Below are positions 46,616 through 58,329 of a DNA stretch of 64,000 nt, in pieces (within the stretch, counting starts at the first letter, position 1; the number at the start of each line of letters is the position of its first letter). The translations under genes were made by a program, and so were the position numbers. The stretch covers positions 186,001 through 250,000 of the forward strand of contig JAOTOM010004749.1 in the NCBI GenBank assembly GCA_034440615.1, written 5' to 3'. The notes beneath the pieces were generated by a model that made no database searches, was not told where the DNA came from, and was given only the letters and a program-made list of their open reading frames with translations. The stretch comes from Ashinkailepas kermadecensis (lineage: Eukaryota; Arthropoda; Thecostraca; Neolepadidae).

Positions 46616-46883
46616 CCTATACAGTCATACAAGATCAGTGTCTGGCAGCCCGCATTGTCACCCACTATTACCTTAGTAGGTACACCAAAGTTCGCCTTCA
46701 AGCTTTGGTGACGTCATAGTTCTTTTTCTCTTATATTGCAGAAATTGGTAACATCAGGCGTGTTTCAATTTCACTGCGCATGAGACAGTTAAAACATTTT
46801 TCAATTTTCAATTTTCAAAGTTTAAAGAACCTAATACAGCCAAACCTAACCTATCATAAGTTGCTGTTGAATACAAAATGATT

Positions 46884-47220
46884 GGTAAATTTGCAGTTTA
46901 AGGTGATTTTTTTTTTTGAAATTTTCTTCAGAATACCATGCTCATGACGGTGACTAAGATGATGGGACCACTTATTTTTGGTGGAAATTCATTTTATTTT
47001 AATTTGAGGAAAAAAATTGACAAATTTTCCAACTTAAAAAACCTCAACCAACCTACCCTAACCAAACCTAACCCATTTGTTTGCTTTATGGTGACAAATG
47101 TGTGTAAAAACTTTTCTGGGTTGGTTGGTTGGTTATTTGGGTTTACGGCCGCATTGACTGCGTTGGTCATACAGCGCCCATACAACTTTTCTTGTTCCCA
47201 CCTTAAAGCACAATAATACC
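46884..47220. mobile_element. TTAGG-family MITE, internally deleted
   Basis: Begins GGTAAATTTGCAGTTTAAGG and ends CCTTAAAGCACAATAATACC, the two terminal motifs of the family. Contains CAAACCTAACCCATTTG and TGTGTGTAAAAAC. Interrupted by the mini-retroposon at 47118-47183. No clean target duplication was seen. Confidence 0.65.
47118..47183 (-). mobile_element. Hairpin mini-retroposon nested in a MITE
   Basis: A 66-bp insert flanked by AACTTTTCT (47109-47117 and 47184-47192). Minus-strand sense starts at GTATGGGCGCTGTATGACC and ends with an (AACC)n tail. Related copies of the host MITE, for example at 47755-47802, have the uninterrupted order TGTGTAAAAACTTGTCTTG then TTACCACCTTAAAGC, which acts as a paralogous empty site. 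Confidence 0.85.
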
Positions 47221-50200
47221 CAAAAGTTTCCGAAAAAATTTACAAACATGTTCACAAAAAATATAATTTTTTCTTCAAAATCAGCTTAGGTTAGGTTAGG
47301 CTCGGTTAGGTTTCTTTTTTAAGGTTGAGAATTTTCAGAAAATAAATTAATTTACATTTTAATTTAATTTAATTTTTTGTTCTCAAAAGATAGGTTAGGC
47401 TAGGTTAGGTTAGGTTTTGTTGCATTAAAAAAAAAAATTATGTTTATGCTATGTTACCGAACTCAAAGCCCTTTTTGGCATTATTTTGCTCACAACCTGA
47501 AAAGTAAGCATTTGCACAGAAAATAAGTGGGTCCAATCATCTTAGTCACCTTCATAAACATGGTATTCTGCATAATTTTTTGTTTGTTTTAAAGGAAAAA
47601 AGAACACCTTAGACTGCAAAGTTACCAAATAATTTGCAATTTTGGGGGAAGTTTTTGGAATTAAAAATTTATTTTTTAAAGTTTTCCAACTTGAAAAGCC
47701 TAAACTAACCTAACTTAACCAAACCTATCCCATTTGCTTGCTATATGGAGGCCAATGTGTGTAAAAACTTGTCTTGTTACCACCTTAAAGCACAATAATA
47801 CCGATTTGGCTAGGTTAGGCTAGTTTAGTTGTTTACCTTGGAAAAATTGTTCAATCATTTTCAAAAATAAAATAAAATCGGAAATTTTCCTTCAAAAGCA
47901 GCTGACATTAGGTTCGGGTAAGTCGGGCTCGGTTGTTCAATTTAGAAAATTTTCAGAATATATATTGCTTATTTTTTGTTTCTATTTTTTTCTCCAAAGC
48001 AGAGGCGTCGATTTGTATCGATAGACACTAGCGCGCATTAAATGTCACAAATCGTGATGGGCGTTCCTCAGAACATCCAAAATCGTAACATCCAAAGAAA
48101 AAATTCCAGTTACAGAAATTCCAGCGCCTGAAGTCTAAATTTGAGGTTACAGTGGACAAATGTGATGGAGGTAAGACATTTGTGGTGCAATTGCGCGCAG
48201 TGTTTAATCCGGAGACCAATCTCATGTGACGTACTGATTCGTTTTTGTACTTCGCACATTCTGATGTATCTGCGGATTGGTGTGATTTTAAATAGTGAAT
48301 AAATAGCTAGCTGATATTTAATTCCCAAAGGAACAGTAGTTGAAGAAGTTGACAGGTAAGCTTGAAAAAGTCCAGTCCATGCCTTTTTCTGATTTGTGCT
48401 CAGGGTTTCCATGTTAATATCACATAACTACCACGTTTGTCTTCAAGAAGAGCAGTTTTTAGTTTACTTGTATTAATATTTTCATTCCACTGCTCTTAGT
48501 GCCCTTTCTGCCCAGGATTGGGGCACCTAGTGTTGCATTTCCGTCCAGGGGTTGGCACACCTTTTGGTAAATTTACAGCTTAAGGTAATTTCTGATTAAT
48601 TTTTTTCATGCAATGTTTAGGAATGTGATGAACATGATGTTATTGCTCATTTTGGTAAATTTGTGTTTTAAGGTGTTTTATGAATTCGTGGAATGTATCA
48701 TTTCAATGCAATGTTTATGAATGTGACTCAGATGATGGGACCACTCATTTTCTATACAAATGCCTACATTTCAGGTTGTGAGCAAAATAACACCAAAAAA
48801 GGGTTTTGAATCAGGTGACATAGGGTAAAGTATTTTTTTTTAAATAAAAAAATGCAACATAACCTAACCTAACCTAGCTTAACCTCCCCTTGGAGAAAAA
48901 CAAAACCAAAACATCAAGTTGTAAAAATTTCAAGCAATGTATTTTTTTACAATAAAAAATGTAACCCAACTTAACCTAATCTAACATAAGCTGCTTTTAA
49001 AGAAAAAAGATCCATTTCTTTCAAATTTTGGAACAATTTTTGCCAAAAATGTCCAACTTAAAACACTTAAACTAATCTAACATAACCAAACATAGCCCAT
49101 TTGTTTGCTTTATGGAGGCAAATGTGTAATAACTTGCCTTGTTACCACCTTAAAGCACAATAATTCTGGTTAGATTAGGTTGGGTTAGGTTTTTTCATTT
49201 GTAAAATTTCAAGAAAATAAATTGCTAGATATTTTTCCAATTTTGTTTTTATAGTTGTTTTCTCCAAAGTCAGGTTAGGCTAGGTTAGGTTAGGTTATGT
49301 TGCATTTTTAATGTATTTCTTTTAATTGCTATGTTACCTAACTCAAAGCCCATTTTTAATGTTATTTTGCTCACAACCTGGAAAGTAAGCATTTGCACAG
49401 AAACTGAGTGGTGCCATCAGCTTAGTGACATTCATAAACATTGCATTGGAAATTTAAATAAAAAAAAATTAATAAAACACATAGAAGCACAAATTTAAAG
49501 TCCTTTCCTCTGCAAATGCATGCTTTTCAATTGGGAGTAAAAAATAACACCAAAAAAGGGTGTGGAGTAAGGAAATATAGCATACAAATAATGTTCAAGA
49601 TGTATGATAACCTTACCTAACATAGTTCAACTTCCCATACAAGAAATTAATTGTTTTTAATTTAAATTTTCGAGGCATTTTTCTCAAATATTTTCAACTT
49701 AAAAAACCTAACCTAAGCTAGCCTGAACTGTTTATTATTTTTTTGTAGAAAAATCATTAACAAAAATTATTTACCAACAAATGATTTTTTTTTATAACTT
49801 ACAACAAAAGCCTAACCTAACCTGACAAACCTAACCCCTTTGTATGCTTCATGGAGGTAAAATGTGTGTAAAACTTGTCTTGTGGTTACCTTAAACTGTG
49901 ATAATACCTGGCTTTTTGGGTAATTTTTCAGCTCATGGTACTCTCTGACTTCTTTGAATTTCTTTTTTAATGCAGTGTTTATTAATGTGCTGAACATGAT
50001 GTAACCGCTCATTTCCTCTGCAGATGCACACTTTTCAATTGTGAGGCAAAATAACATGGAAAAGGGGGCTTGGATTTGAGTAATATAGGATGAAAAATAA
50101 TGTTCAGATAAAAAAAGATGTAACATAACCTAACCTAACCTAGCCTAGACTTCCATGCAAGAAATGATTATTTTTATGCCCAATTCCCCCCCCCCCCCAA

Positions 50201-50410
50201 AAAAAAATTGTTCTCAAACATTTTCAACTTAAAAAGTCTAACATAACCTAATCTAGCTTGAACCGTTTTTGAAGACTTTTTTTAAATTTACTAACTTACA
50301 ACAAAAGCCTAGCCTAACGCAACTAGGCGAAACCTAGCGCCTTTGAATGATTCGTGGAGGTAAAATGGGTGTAAAACCTGTCTTGTGGTTACCTTAGACT
50401 GCAATAATAT
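47221..50410. repeat. Cluster of TTAGG-bearing MITE copies
   Basis: Nested or tandem diverged copies in both orientations. Marker words: GAGCAAAATAACACCAAAAA (about 48780), CATAACCTAACCTAACCTAG (48857), TTAAAGCACAATAATAC (47787) and GGTTAGGTTAGGTT (47284, 47398, 49290). At least four element ends can be counted, but individual boundaries cannot be set with confidence. Confidence 0.75.
48028..48412. other. Unique island inside the repeat cluster
   Basis: About 400 bp of non-repeat sequence; the two minus frames here are short and unrecognised. Confidence 0.35.
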
Positions 50411-51037
50411 CTCTTTTTGTGCTACCTGGTGCACGTGATGAACCTCCATCTGCATGCTGCATGAGAGCATTGCACTTATTGCTTCACAAAGAACAATAAC
50501 ATGTTGAAAGTACTATATTTTCAGGAATGGAATCCTGTGCTGATAACATTTTCTGAGTTATAAATTTGCAGATCAGATCTACATCATTTGTGTTAATAAA
50601 TATGAGAAATTCATAGAAATGCATACACCGGTTTGTGGACAAGAAGTTATTCTGATGATTTCTGATGTATTGGAAAATGACAAATTTTAATGATGGAAGC
50701 AGGCAAAGTTAAAGTACTTATATCTCAATAAGTGGTCAGTTCACTAACAAGACAGCAAATTCACTCAAATAGCACTCAAAATGCCAGGTGGCCCACTCTT
50801 TTTGCAAGTTTAAAATCGATGACAGTGCTTTCTTGAATCATGTTTAAAGCACATGAAGGAAATGTATTGCTGACACTTGTAAGGAACTGATGTGTGTAAC
50901 GTTAATTAACATTTATAATGTCCTGATGTTTGTACACAAAATATAGCTCACTATTCTAAATAGCATGGGAAGTATGATGCCATATATCATGGCTAATTTA
51001 TGGGCAAACTGTTATGCAGCAGATTCCCTGCATTGTT

Positions 51038-51084
51038 ACTTAGTTATTTGGGCTTTAGGGCACAGACCATGTTGATCACATAGC
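51038..51084 (-). mobile_element. Hairpin mini-retroposon, 47 bp
   Basis: Flanked by a perfect 13-bp direct repeat TCCCTGCATTGTT (51025-51037 and 51085-51097). Minus-strand sense starts GCTATGTGATC and ends GCCCAAATAACTAAGT. Like 1786 and 24414 it starts just inside the outer stem. Confidence 0.85.
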
Positions 51085-51099
51085 TCCCTGCATTGTTGT

Positions 51100-51680
51100 T
51101 AACTGATATATCAGTATGTTTGCAAATTCACTTATGAGTGAATCCATACCATTCTCACTGGGGTATAAAAGCTACATTATAACATTGCTTCTACAATGCA
51201 TATAACAGAAACCCATCTCGATTGTCCTACTTACTCAGGACACCATAGAAGTCAATGAAGCCAATGAAAACCATAGAAGTCAATGAAAATGTTACTTCAT
51301 CCCCTGTATTGTTAATGGAAACAGAAGTCTCTTGAACCATATGTTATGTCCTTCACAGTGTTGATCCATCCACCTCCAACTCCAACCCTGACCAAACTTC
51401 AGGAGCTCATCCATCTCCAAAGCAGTCTGTTGAAGAAGGTATGTATTGCAGCATAACTACTGTGACCGGAATTCCATGGTATCCATGTTGCCTTACAATC
51501 CATCCTTGCTGATCCATGTAGCAGATGTTTGACTTTCTTCAACTGTCTGGATAACTGGGGAGTTGAAATCACATGTGAGTGATGAAACAGATGAACTATT
51601 CCTGGATTCTTATGTTGCATCATTGCATGGCACAGTGACATACCGAATGGGCAGGGAGAATTGTGGGCAGTTTCCTCCCC
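51100..51680. other. No recognisable gene
   Basis: AT-rich, short direct repeat of CCATAGAAGTCAATGAA at 51246 and 51271; otherwise nothing supported. Confidence 0.4.
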
Positions 51681-51689
51681 CCCCCCCTC

Positions 51690-52600
51690 CTGATAGGTTG
51701 TGGGGCCCCCAAGAATCCGCCGAGCTTATGAAAAAAAATGCGCCATGCTCCCTAAAAATTCCACTCTGTCCACCAAAAATCGCACCGGGGCTCATAAAAA
51801 TCACATTGGGGCCCCCAAAAGTAGCGCAGGGGCCCCGATAATGACGCTGGGGCCTCAAAAGTTTGCACCTGGGCCCCTGAAAATCACGTTGGGGCCGCAA
51901 AAAAGTCGTGCCGGGACTGAAGAAAATCACGACCGGGGCCACAAACGGTCGGGCCGGGGCGTCCTGAAAATCACGGTGAGACTGGGGTACTAAGAATTAT
52001 CACTCGGGCCCCTGAAAATCACGCTTGAGGCCTGACAGGTCCCACCGGGGCTCTAAAAGTCTCGTTGAGATCACCCAACAAATGAAGCCGGGTAAATGTA
52101 AAACAGTCCGGACACGGAAAATCAATCTGGGATCTCAACAATAGCTCCAAAAGCCCACGAAACTTGTTGGGCCCCCACAAACTAGTCGTAGCCACCGCAA
52201 GGGATCCCAACAAGTGACGACGGGGCCCCAAAAAATCACACTTAGACCAAACAAAATTCAAGCCGCTTCTCTTGAAAATCTCACTGGAGCCAAAACGTCG
52301 TGCCGGAGCCCCACAAGTTGCAGCTGGCTTCCCAAGGACCAATATATACCCTGAATGTCACCTTGCGGACGGAAAAATTGCGTCAAGGATCCACAAAATA
52401 AGAAGTGCTCGGACGCCGGAAAAGAAACCTGTTAGGGCACCGAAAAAAACGTACCGAGAGCCAGAAGAATCGTACCGGGGTCCAAAAATAGCCTGCAGGG
52501 GCTTATAAAAATAGACTTCACCACAAAAACACAAGGAGACTCCATCGAATCGACCAGATTCGATGTGCGTTGGCACTTCGGCCCCCCAATGTTTTTCAAA
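51690..52600. repeat. Degenerate ~28-32 bp array
   Basis: Words of the form AAAATCAC..GGGGCC(C) recur with strong divergence over about 900 bp (for example TAAAAATCACATTGGGGCCC and CTGAAAATCACGTTGGGGCC). It lies downstream of the SWIM exon on the minus strand, hence in its first intron if the gene is real. Confidence 0.65.
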
Positions 52601-52646
52601 AATCGACATCCCTGATAACAATCATTCAACTCTTCACTTTCCTCAC

Positions 52647-52954
52647 CTGTTTAGGTAGAGTAGCAGAGCAATGCAATGCTTGCAGCTTTCTGAGAGGCCA
52701 GCCTTGTACAAGCACTGAACCCAGAATATCCCACACTCCATCACAGCATGTAGCTCATGGGGCTTCTCGCGTAGGTGGCTGGATTTTAAGCAGAGTTCCT
52801 GCACCGTAACCTTGCCCGGTTCTTTCCCAATCGTACCACAAGAAATAATGTGTCCTGCATCTAGTACGGCTTCCCCCTCAATGGCACAACGCTTTTGATC
52901 GCCGATATACTCTGATATTTGCACAATTGATACTTTCGGTACAGTAGAATCCAT
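52647..52954 (-). CDS. First exon of SWIM-zinc-finger-like protein
   Basis: Minus-strand ATG at 52954 in the context CACAGATGG opens 102 codons plus two bases, ending at donor GTGAGG (52646-52641). The peptide has ISEYIGDQKRCAIEGEAVL, AGHIISCG and a C-terminal CLYKAGLSESCKHCIALLLY. That last part resembles the SWIM zinc-binding motif CxC..CxH, here C81-x-Y83 and C91-x-H93. The second cysteine of CxC is tyrosine, so zinc binding may be lost. In arthropod genomes similar N-terminal modules occur in multi-domain proteins with a YqaJ-like nuclease domain; no such later exon is visible here. It may be an active gene, or a decaying paralogue. Confidence 0.65.
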
Positions 52955-53024
52955 CTGTGTTCCTCCGAAGCAAGCTCAGACAGTATCACGCAATACGGTA
53001 CGCGTATTGTTTATCTCGAACGGA

Positions 53025-53061
53025 GCCGCCATCTTTAAATGTTTGTCCTGCCATCTGGTGG
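53025..53061 (-). promoter_or_regulatory. YY1-like and CTCF-like motifs upstream of SWIM exon
   Basis: On the minus strand AAAGATGGCGGC (53035-53024) resembles a YY1 site near a start of transcription, and CCACCAGATGGCAG (53061-53048) fits the CTCF core consensus CCASYAGRKGGCRS at every position. Both lie 70-110 bp upstream of the ATG at 52954. Confidence 0.4.
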
Positions 53062-53329
53062 CAGGTTGAACGGTCAGTAGAGTCCTTCGTCCGGGAAAGG
53101 CTACCCCTTAGGAAAGCTCGAGCGCACCTGCCGGCCTGCCCTTTCAACGGATTTTGCAGCCAAAGTAGCCCTTTTAAAGAAACATGTTTCCCTTTGGGAC
53201 TAAAATGCACCCATGCGGTATGCTGAAGTGGACACCCCCCTCCCCGCTTAAATATTTTGTTTGCCGAAGGCCACCTCAAAAAAAAAAACCTGCCACACCA
53301 AAAATCCCCCCACCCCCCCCAAGAAGAAA

Positions 53330-53342
53330 AAGAAAAAAAAGG

Positions 53343-53387
<45 letters not shown>

Positions 53388-53418
53388 AACAAAATTAAAA
53401 TAAAAAAAAAAAAAAAAT
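53330..53418. repeat. A-rich run
   Basis: Almost pure A (about 45 in a row in the centre), preceded by C-rich and GA-rich simple sequence from 53230. It could be a retroposon tail, but no element is recognised. Confidence 0.8.
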
Positions 53419-53419
53419 A

Positions 53420-54065
53420 ACGGCTAAGCACATCCATTACAAAGTCAAAGTCATTTAAGGCACTGCCAGTGAACTTACGAAATGTGCTGCTCCATTGTGA
53501 TTCGTAAAATACCGGCTAAATTCATTCAGCTGCTCTAATCCAATACAGACAAGCACACTCTGGTATGGTTCTTACGCAGGTCACGCTACCTAGTGTAGGC
53601 AGACGTGTTACGATAATAGCACGGCTAATTTTCGCGCAAGACCGACATTGCCTCACGTGCTCTTGCTGACATGTACGATACTCGAAATTACGGCTAAGCA
53701 CATCCATTTTACGTTTAGTCGCTTCAAATAGGCGAAGCAATGACCGATATTTCAGCTCTCACGTGGACTGCACTTGACCTTGACCTGCAATCTAGTGCGG
53801 CACACTTGACATCGGGTACCTCCTTATGCAGCATGCTTAATTATTGTGTAATGAATGCATGCCACCAGATGCACTTTTGAATCCAATACGTTGTCGAGAG
53901 ATTCAAATATTCCCGTACTTCATATTTTTAGACCATGTCCTTACATCACGTCACACCATCACGTCACGTAACACATCACGTCATCACGCCACATCACTAT
54001 CGGTTGCCGTTTGCACTTTTTTGTCTTACCAGCCGTTCTTGAGATAAGCAGGGGCAATATTTGCA
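53420..54065. other. No recognisable gene
   Basis: Contains CGGCTAAGCACATCCAT twice (53421 and 53692) and a CATCACGTCA-rich stretch at 53940-54000. No exon is supported. Confidence 0.4.
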
Positions 54066-54067
54066 CC

Positions 54068-54575
54068 TCAATCGGTCAACGGTGTGTGGCTGAGGAGCTC
54101 GGTCAATGGTGTGTGGCTGAGGAGCCCGGTCAATGGTGTGTGGCTGAGGAGCCCGGTCAACGGTGTGTGGCTGAGGAGCCCGGCCAATGGTGTGTGGCTG
54201 AGGAGCCCGGTCAATGGTGTGTGGCTGAGGAGCCCGGTCAATGGTGTGTGGCTGAGGAGCCCGGTCAATGGTGTGTGGCTGAGGAGCCCGGTCAATGGTG
54301 TGTGGCTGAGGAGCCCGGTCAATGGTGTGTGGCTGAGGAGCCCGGTCAACGGTGTGTGGCTGAGGAGCCCGGTCAATGGTGTGTGGCTGAGGAGCCCGGT
54401 CAATGGTGTGTGGCTGAGGATCCCGGTCAATGGTGTGTGGCTGAGGAGCCCGGTCAATGGTGTGTGGCTGAGGAGCCCGGTCAATGTTGTGTGGCTGAGG
54501 AGCCCGGTCAATGGTGTGTGTCTGAGGAGCCCGGTCAACGGTGTGTGGCTGAGGATCCCGGTCAATGTCCGGCTA
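54068..54575. repeat. 27-bp minisatellite
   Basis: Eighteen or so copies of a 27-bp unit, core GGTCAATGGTGTGTGGCTGA then GGAGCCC, with few substitutions. As 27 is a multiple of three and the unit has no stop in several frames, plus frames (VNGVWLRSP repeat) and a minus frame (TGLLSHTPL repeat) stay open throughout. I see no splice or start context that makes one of them a gene. Confidence 0.95.
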
Positions 54576-54739
54576 AAGCCAGACGGAACAGTTTTGGCTG
54601 TATCAGGCCGCTTGTAAAGTTCGACGGCTCGTGCAGGCGTTGGAGGGCTCCTAACAGAATGAGTGCTGATTGAGTTCTAGGAGCCCTGGCAGCTGCAGAG
54701 CTCAGAACCTTTGGCGATTTGAGGGCCTTCTAGTCCCAA

Positions 54740-54875
54740 GAATAGGCCCTATACGTGGTCCCGGCCGTGGCAGTTTGGTCCGTTAGCCACGTCGGGTCCG
54801 TGCGTGGTCCCGGCCGTGGCAGTTTGGTGCGTTAGCCACACCGGATCGACACGTAGTCCCGGCCTTGACCAGGGG
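54740..54875. repeat. ~50-bp repeat, three copies
   Basis: Shared words GTGGTCCCGGCCGTGGCAGT and TTGGTCCGTTAGCCAC; the third copy is partial. Confidence 0.75.
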
Positions 54876-54879
54876 CGGT

Positions 54880-56795
54880 CGGCCCATGTAAGGCACTAAG
54901 GCAGTGCCTCACCTGAGTAGAGCTGGGAAGTATTTTTGTATGTTATTTTCGTACAAATGATGCTTTCATGTACTGAAAAATAGCAAAGTTGAAAAACTGG
55001 AAACAAATATGCATTGGTGACTCGTAATTGTAGTGAAAATTGAAGTTCACATGTGCATCTTAGCTTCAAAACAGCTCTATCACCGGTCGACGAAGGCAAG
55101 CCTCTAGGGCAGATCGTTAGGCGTCCTAAGCGGACATAATATCGGTGGCGCCGCTCTGGTGGTGGGTTTGTGAAGGAACACCACCAGAGTGGGCTTGCTC
55201 TGATTAATGCTATATTCTGGTTTCTAGACGAGGTGCAAGTAATTTCCAATGGTCCAATTTGAACAATATTGAAACAAGCTCTCTTATGATGTGAAGTTCG
55301 TTTTATTATCAAATCATTTCACCCTGTCACTTTGACCTTAATGTGAAGTGGGAGGAATTGGCAACTCAACATCTTGTGATACAAACGTGTCATACATCTT
55401 CTGTGTTACGTCCTGACAATTTCCAATGTTCTTAACTAAGCGAAAATCGAACTTGTTACATTTTTATATCATCTTGAATAACTTCCATGAAATAACTCCC
55501 TGTCACTTTTGCGCTCAACTCCAGAATTTGTGTCACAAATTATCACAGTGTATCACTTTAAATTGTACATCAGATGTTCTACATTACCGAATTAATTTCC
55601 AATGGTCGTAAATAAACCGGCATAAAATCCGCTGCCTTCTGATGCCATACTTAACTACTTTTATAGATATCTAACGGCGCCGGCGCCGGCGGCTGGCCGT
55701 CTATGGTTGAAAATAGTTCCAGAAGGAAATACGGAAAGTAACAATATGCGCAATATGTCACTGTAAGTGGCCATAAAATTGACGTCTGAAGGCAAGGTAA
55801 CTTTCATAAATGCACTTCGCATCATATTTTATGGAGACAGAGTCTCATAAATTATAACTATATTCTTCGCGCGCACACTAGTGAGCATACGGGCGCGCTT
55901 GTCGCTGGCGCATGTTTCAGAGTTCTTGAATGGCATCAGGAACCTACCTGTTTTCTTTCTTTACTGGAGATCCCCCGATGTCCGCATTAACATTGGGTCT
56001 GACGTCTAACGTATCGCCATATATTGCGCTTTCGTTTCATAACAAGCGCAGGGTATCCGGCCTTTTTTGAGTGCATTTTGGATTCCCATCCATTCTACTC
56101 TTAATGGAGATCGCTGTGTGAGGGACACTTGAGGTACATCGGGCCATGTTTTGCACAAATGTTCCCGTTGATTCGTGAAAATAAGGGAATGTGCGGAATT
56201 GTGGGGTAGGAGCAAGTTACCTACCCACCCACTTAGACAGGTACGAGAAGTGGCTAATACTAGAACCGAAAGCCCAACGAGGAAGTCTGTTAGTGACCAG
56301 TGGGATCTTACTAGACTGATGTGATGCTTAGTCAGCTCTGTAAATTCCCTGCATTCACTAGTGTTTCCAGGACGGACATATCAGTCCCGCCAACAACAAC
56401 AAAAATACAGCCTAATTTGGAGCAAACCTGATCTTGGATCACAAATAATGCAAAACCTAATAGGATTTTATGAAACAGTGTTGCTCTGAGCTCATGCTTA
56501 GGTAGTTAGGCAACTACTAAACTTTCCAAATTCCAGAAAATTGAAAATTTGTGAGAATTAGTTTTTACTTGGCCGTACCAAACGTCTCAAAACCAACTTT
56601 TCGGATCTGCACAATGCATGCAATTTGGATAAAGATATAGAAGAAGTCCCTGGGGCACTTTGGTTAAAACATGTGTTCTTCCAGTGTCTTGATGTAATTT
56701 GAAAGAATCTTAACTTCATGTCTTTGGGAAATGAAAAAGTTTTTGACATAAGCACCTGAAGTTGTACTTATATCTCAATGAGCAGTTATTTCACC
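54880..56795. other. No recognisable gene
   Basis: Mixed to AT-rich sequence. The 138-codon minus frame at 55312-54896 has no recognisable domain. A GGCGCCGGCGCCGGCGGC patch is at 55675-55692. Confidence 0.45.
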
Positions 56796-56805
56796 AGGAA
56801 AAGAA

Positions 56806-57293
56806 GGTATTATTGTGCTTTAAGGTGGTAGCAAGACACATTTTTACCCACATTTTCCTCCATGAAGCAAACAAATGGGTTAGGTTTGGTTAGGTTAGTT
56901 TAGTGAGGTTTTTTTAGTTGGAATATGTTTTTTTTTTTTTTTATTTTTTGACTTTCTTCTTCAAAAGCAGCTGATGTTAGGCTGGGTTAGGATGGGCTGT
57001 TTTTTTATTTAAAAAAGTTTTCAAAAAATAATTACTTTTTTAAATTCTCCAGGGTGAAGTTAGTCTGGGTTAGGTTATGTGACGTTGCATTGTATTTCAT
57101 TTTTTAAACATTTCTTCCTATGTTATGTTACCTAACTCAAAACCACCTTTTTGGTGTTGTTTTGCTCACAACCTGAAACGCAAGCATTTGCACAGAAAAT
57201 GAGTGGTTACATCATCTTAATCACCTTCATAAACATTGCATTGGAATTATAAATTCCAAGAATTCATAACACACCCTAAAGCACAAATTTACC
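56806..57293. mobile_element. TTAGG-bearing MITE, complete
   Basis: A 488-bp element flanked by a perfect 8-bp direct repeat GAAAAGAA (56798-56805 and 57294-57301). Imperfect terminal inverted repeats: left GGTATTATTGTGCTTTAAGG, right (reverse complement) GGTAAATTTGTGCTTTAGGG. Inside are GGTTAGG-type pentamers and the family words AAAATGAGTGGTTACATCAT and CAACCTGAAACGCAAGC. No coding capacity. The 8-bp duplication fits hAT or another 8-bp-TSD superfamily. It provides the reference for the fragments at 27.6-33.3 and 46.9-50.4 kb. Confidence 0.85.
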
Positions 57294-57301
57294 GAAAAGA
57301 A

Positions 57302-58110
57302 CATCAAAATATATCGAATAACATTTCAAACAACCACAGAAAAAACGTCTTTTGTGACAATGCAGATGTAGGCTATACCCCTAACTTCAACAAAATATGA
57401 CAGAAAAGTATTTTGTGTGGGGCAGCATATATTGAAGAATAATGTAATATTACAATAAAAACATAACCTAGCCTAACCTAACACAATCTATTGATGTTAG
57501 GTCACGTAAACCTACTGGTATTGGATAATCAAATCCTACTGATGTCGGAACACCTAATATCACTGCATCACTGGATTATTATGTATCATCTGCATTATCA
57601 ATGCAAGGTGGCATGATTTAAAATAAAGAAAATCTTGCTTATATGTTATTTCGCAATGAAATGGCACCTAAAGAAGTTGCTGGGTAAACTTTAAGAAGTC
57701 CAGTCCATGCATGGTTGTTTCTGATTTGCTCTCAGAGGCTTCCAAGTCAATACAAAATAAAGTTTTTGTGTGGCAAGAAAAACTGATTGGATATTCCTTA
57801 AATAACTCTTTTTGTTGTGCCATTCTTGTGTAGAATGGACAAAAGTAATCATGGCTATATTAGGAAAAATTGTTGACAGTGCTTACAATATATTTGTGTG
57901 TGTGTGTGTGTGAAGAAGTAGTCATGTAAAGACCCATTTGACGTACGTAAAATACATTGCTTAATGTTTGCTTCAGTTTACCAAAGTACATGCACAACTG
58001 AACATGACTATATGAATTGTAGTTCTTGAAACAATTGTGATCAGAAACTTTTTATCCTAGCCAACATTATTCCTGGATTTGCCCCTGGATCTATGGAATC
58101 CACAGTCTGT
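57302..58110. other. AT-rich, no gene recognised
   Basis: Contains a short CCTAGCCTAACCTAACAC run at 57465-57482 and a TG run at 57894-57912. Confidence 0.5.
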
Positions 58111-58112
58111 CT

Positions 58113-58139
58113 CAATTTATATATATATATATATATATT

Positions 58140-58222
<83 letters not shown>
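58113..58222. repeat. (TA)n microsatellite
   Basis: Almost uninterrupted TA dinucleotides with one short TTTATTAT interruption near 58137. Confidence 0.97.
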
Positions 58223-58228
<6 letters not shown>

Positions 58229-58329
58229 ATATTTATAAAAGCATATAATAATAAGACAAATATTCAGCAAAATTATAGGTCATATTATTACCGTTATACA
58301 TGCGAGATTATGTCCGCCTATTTTTCAGA

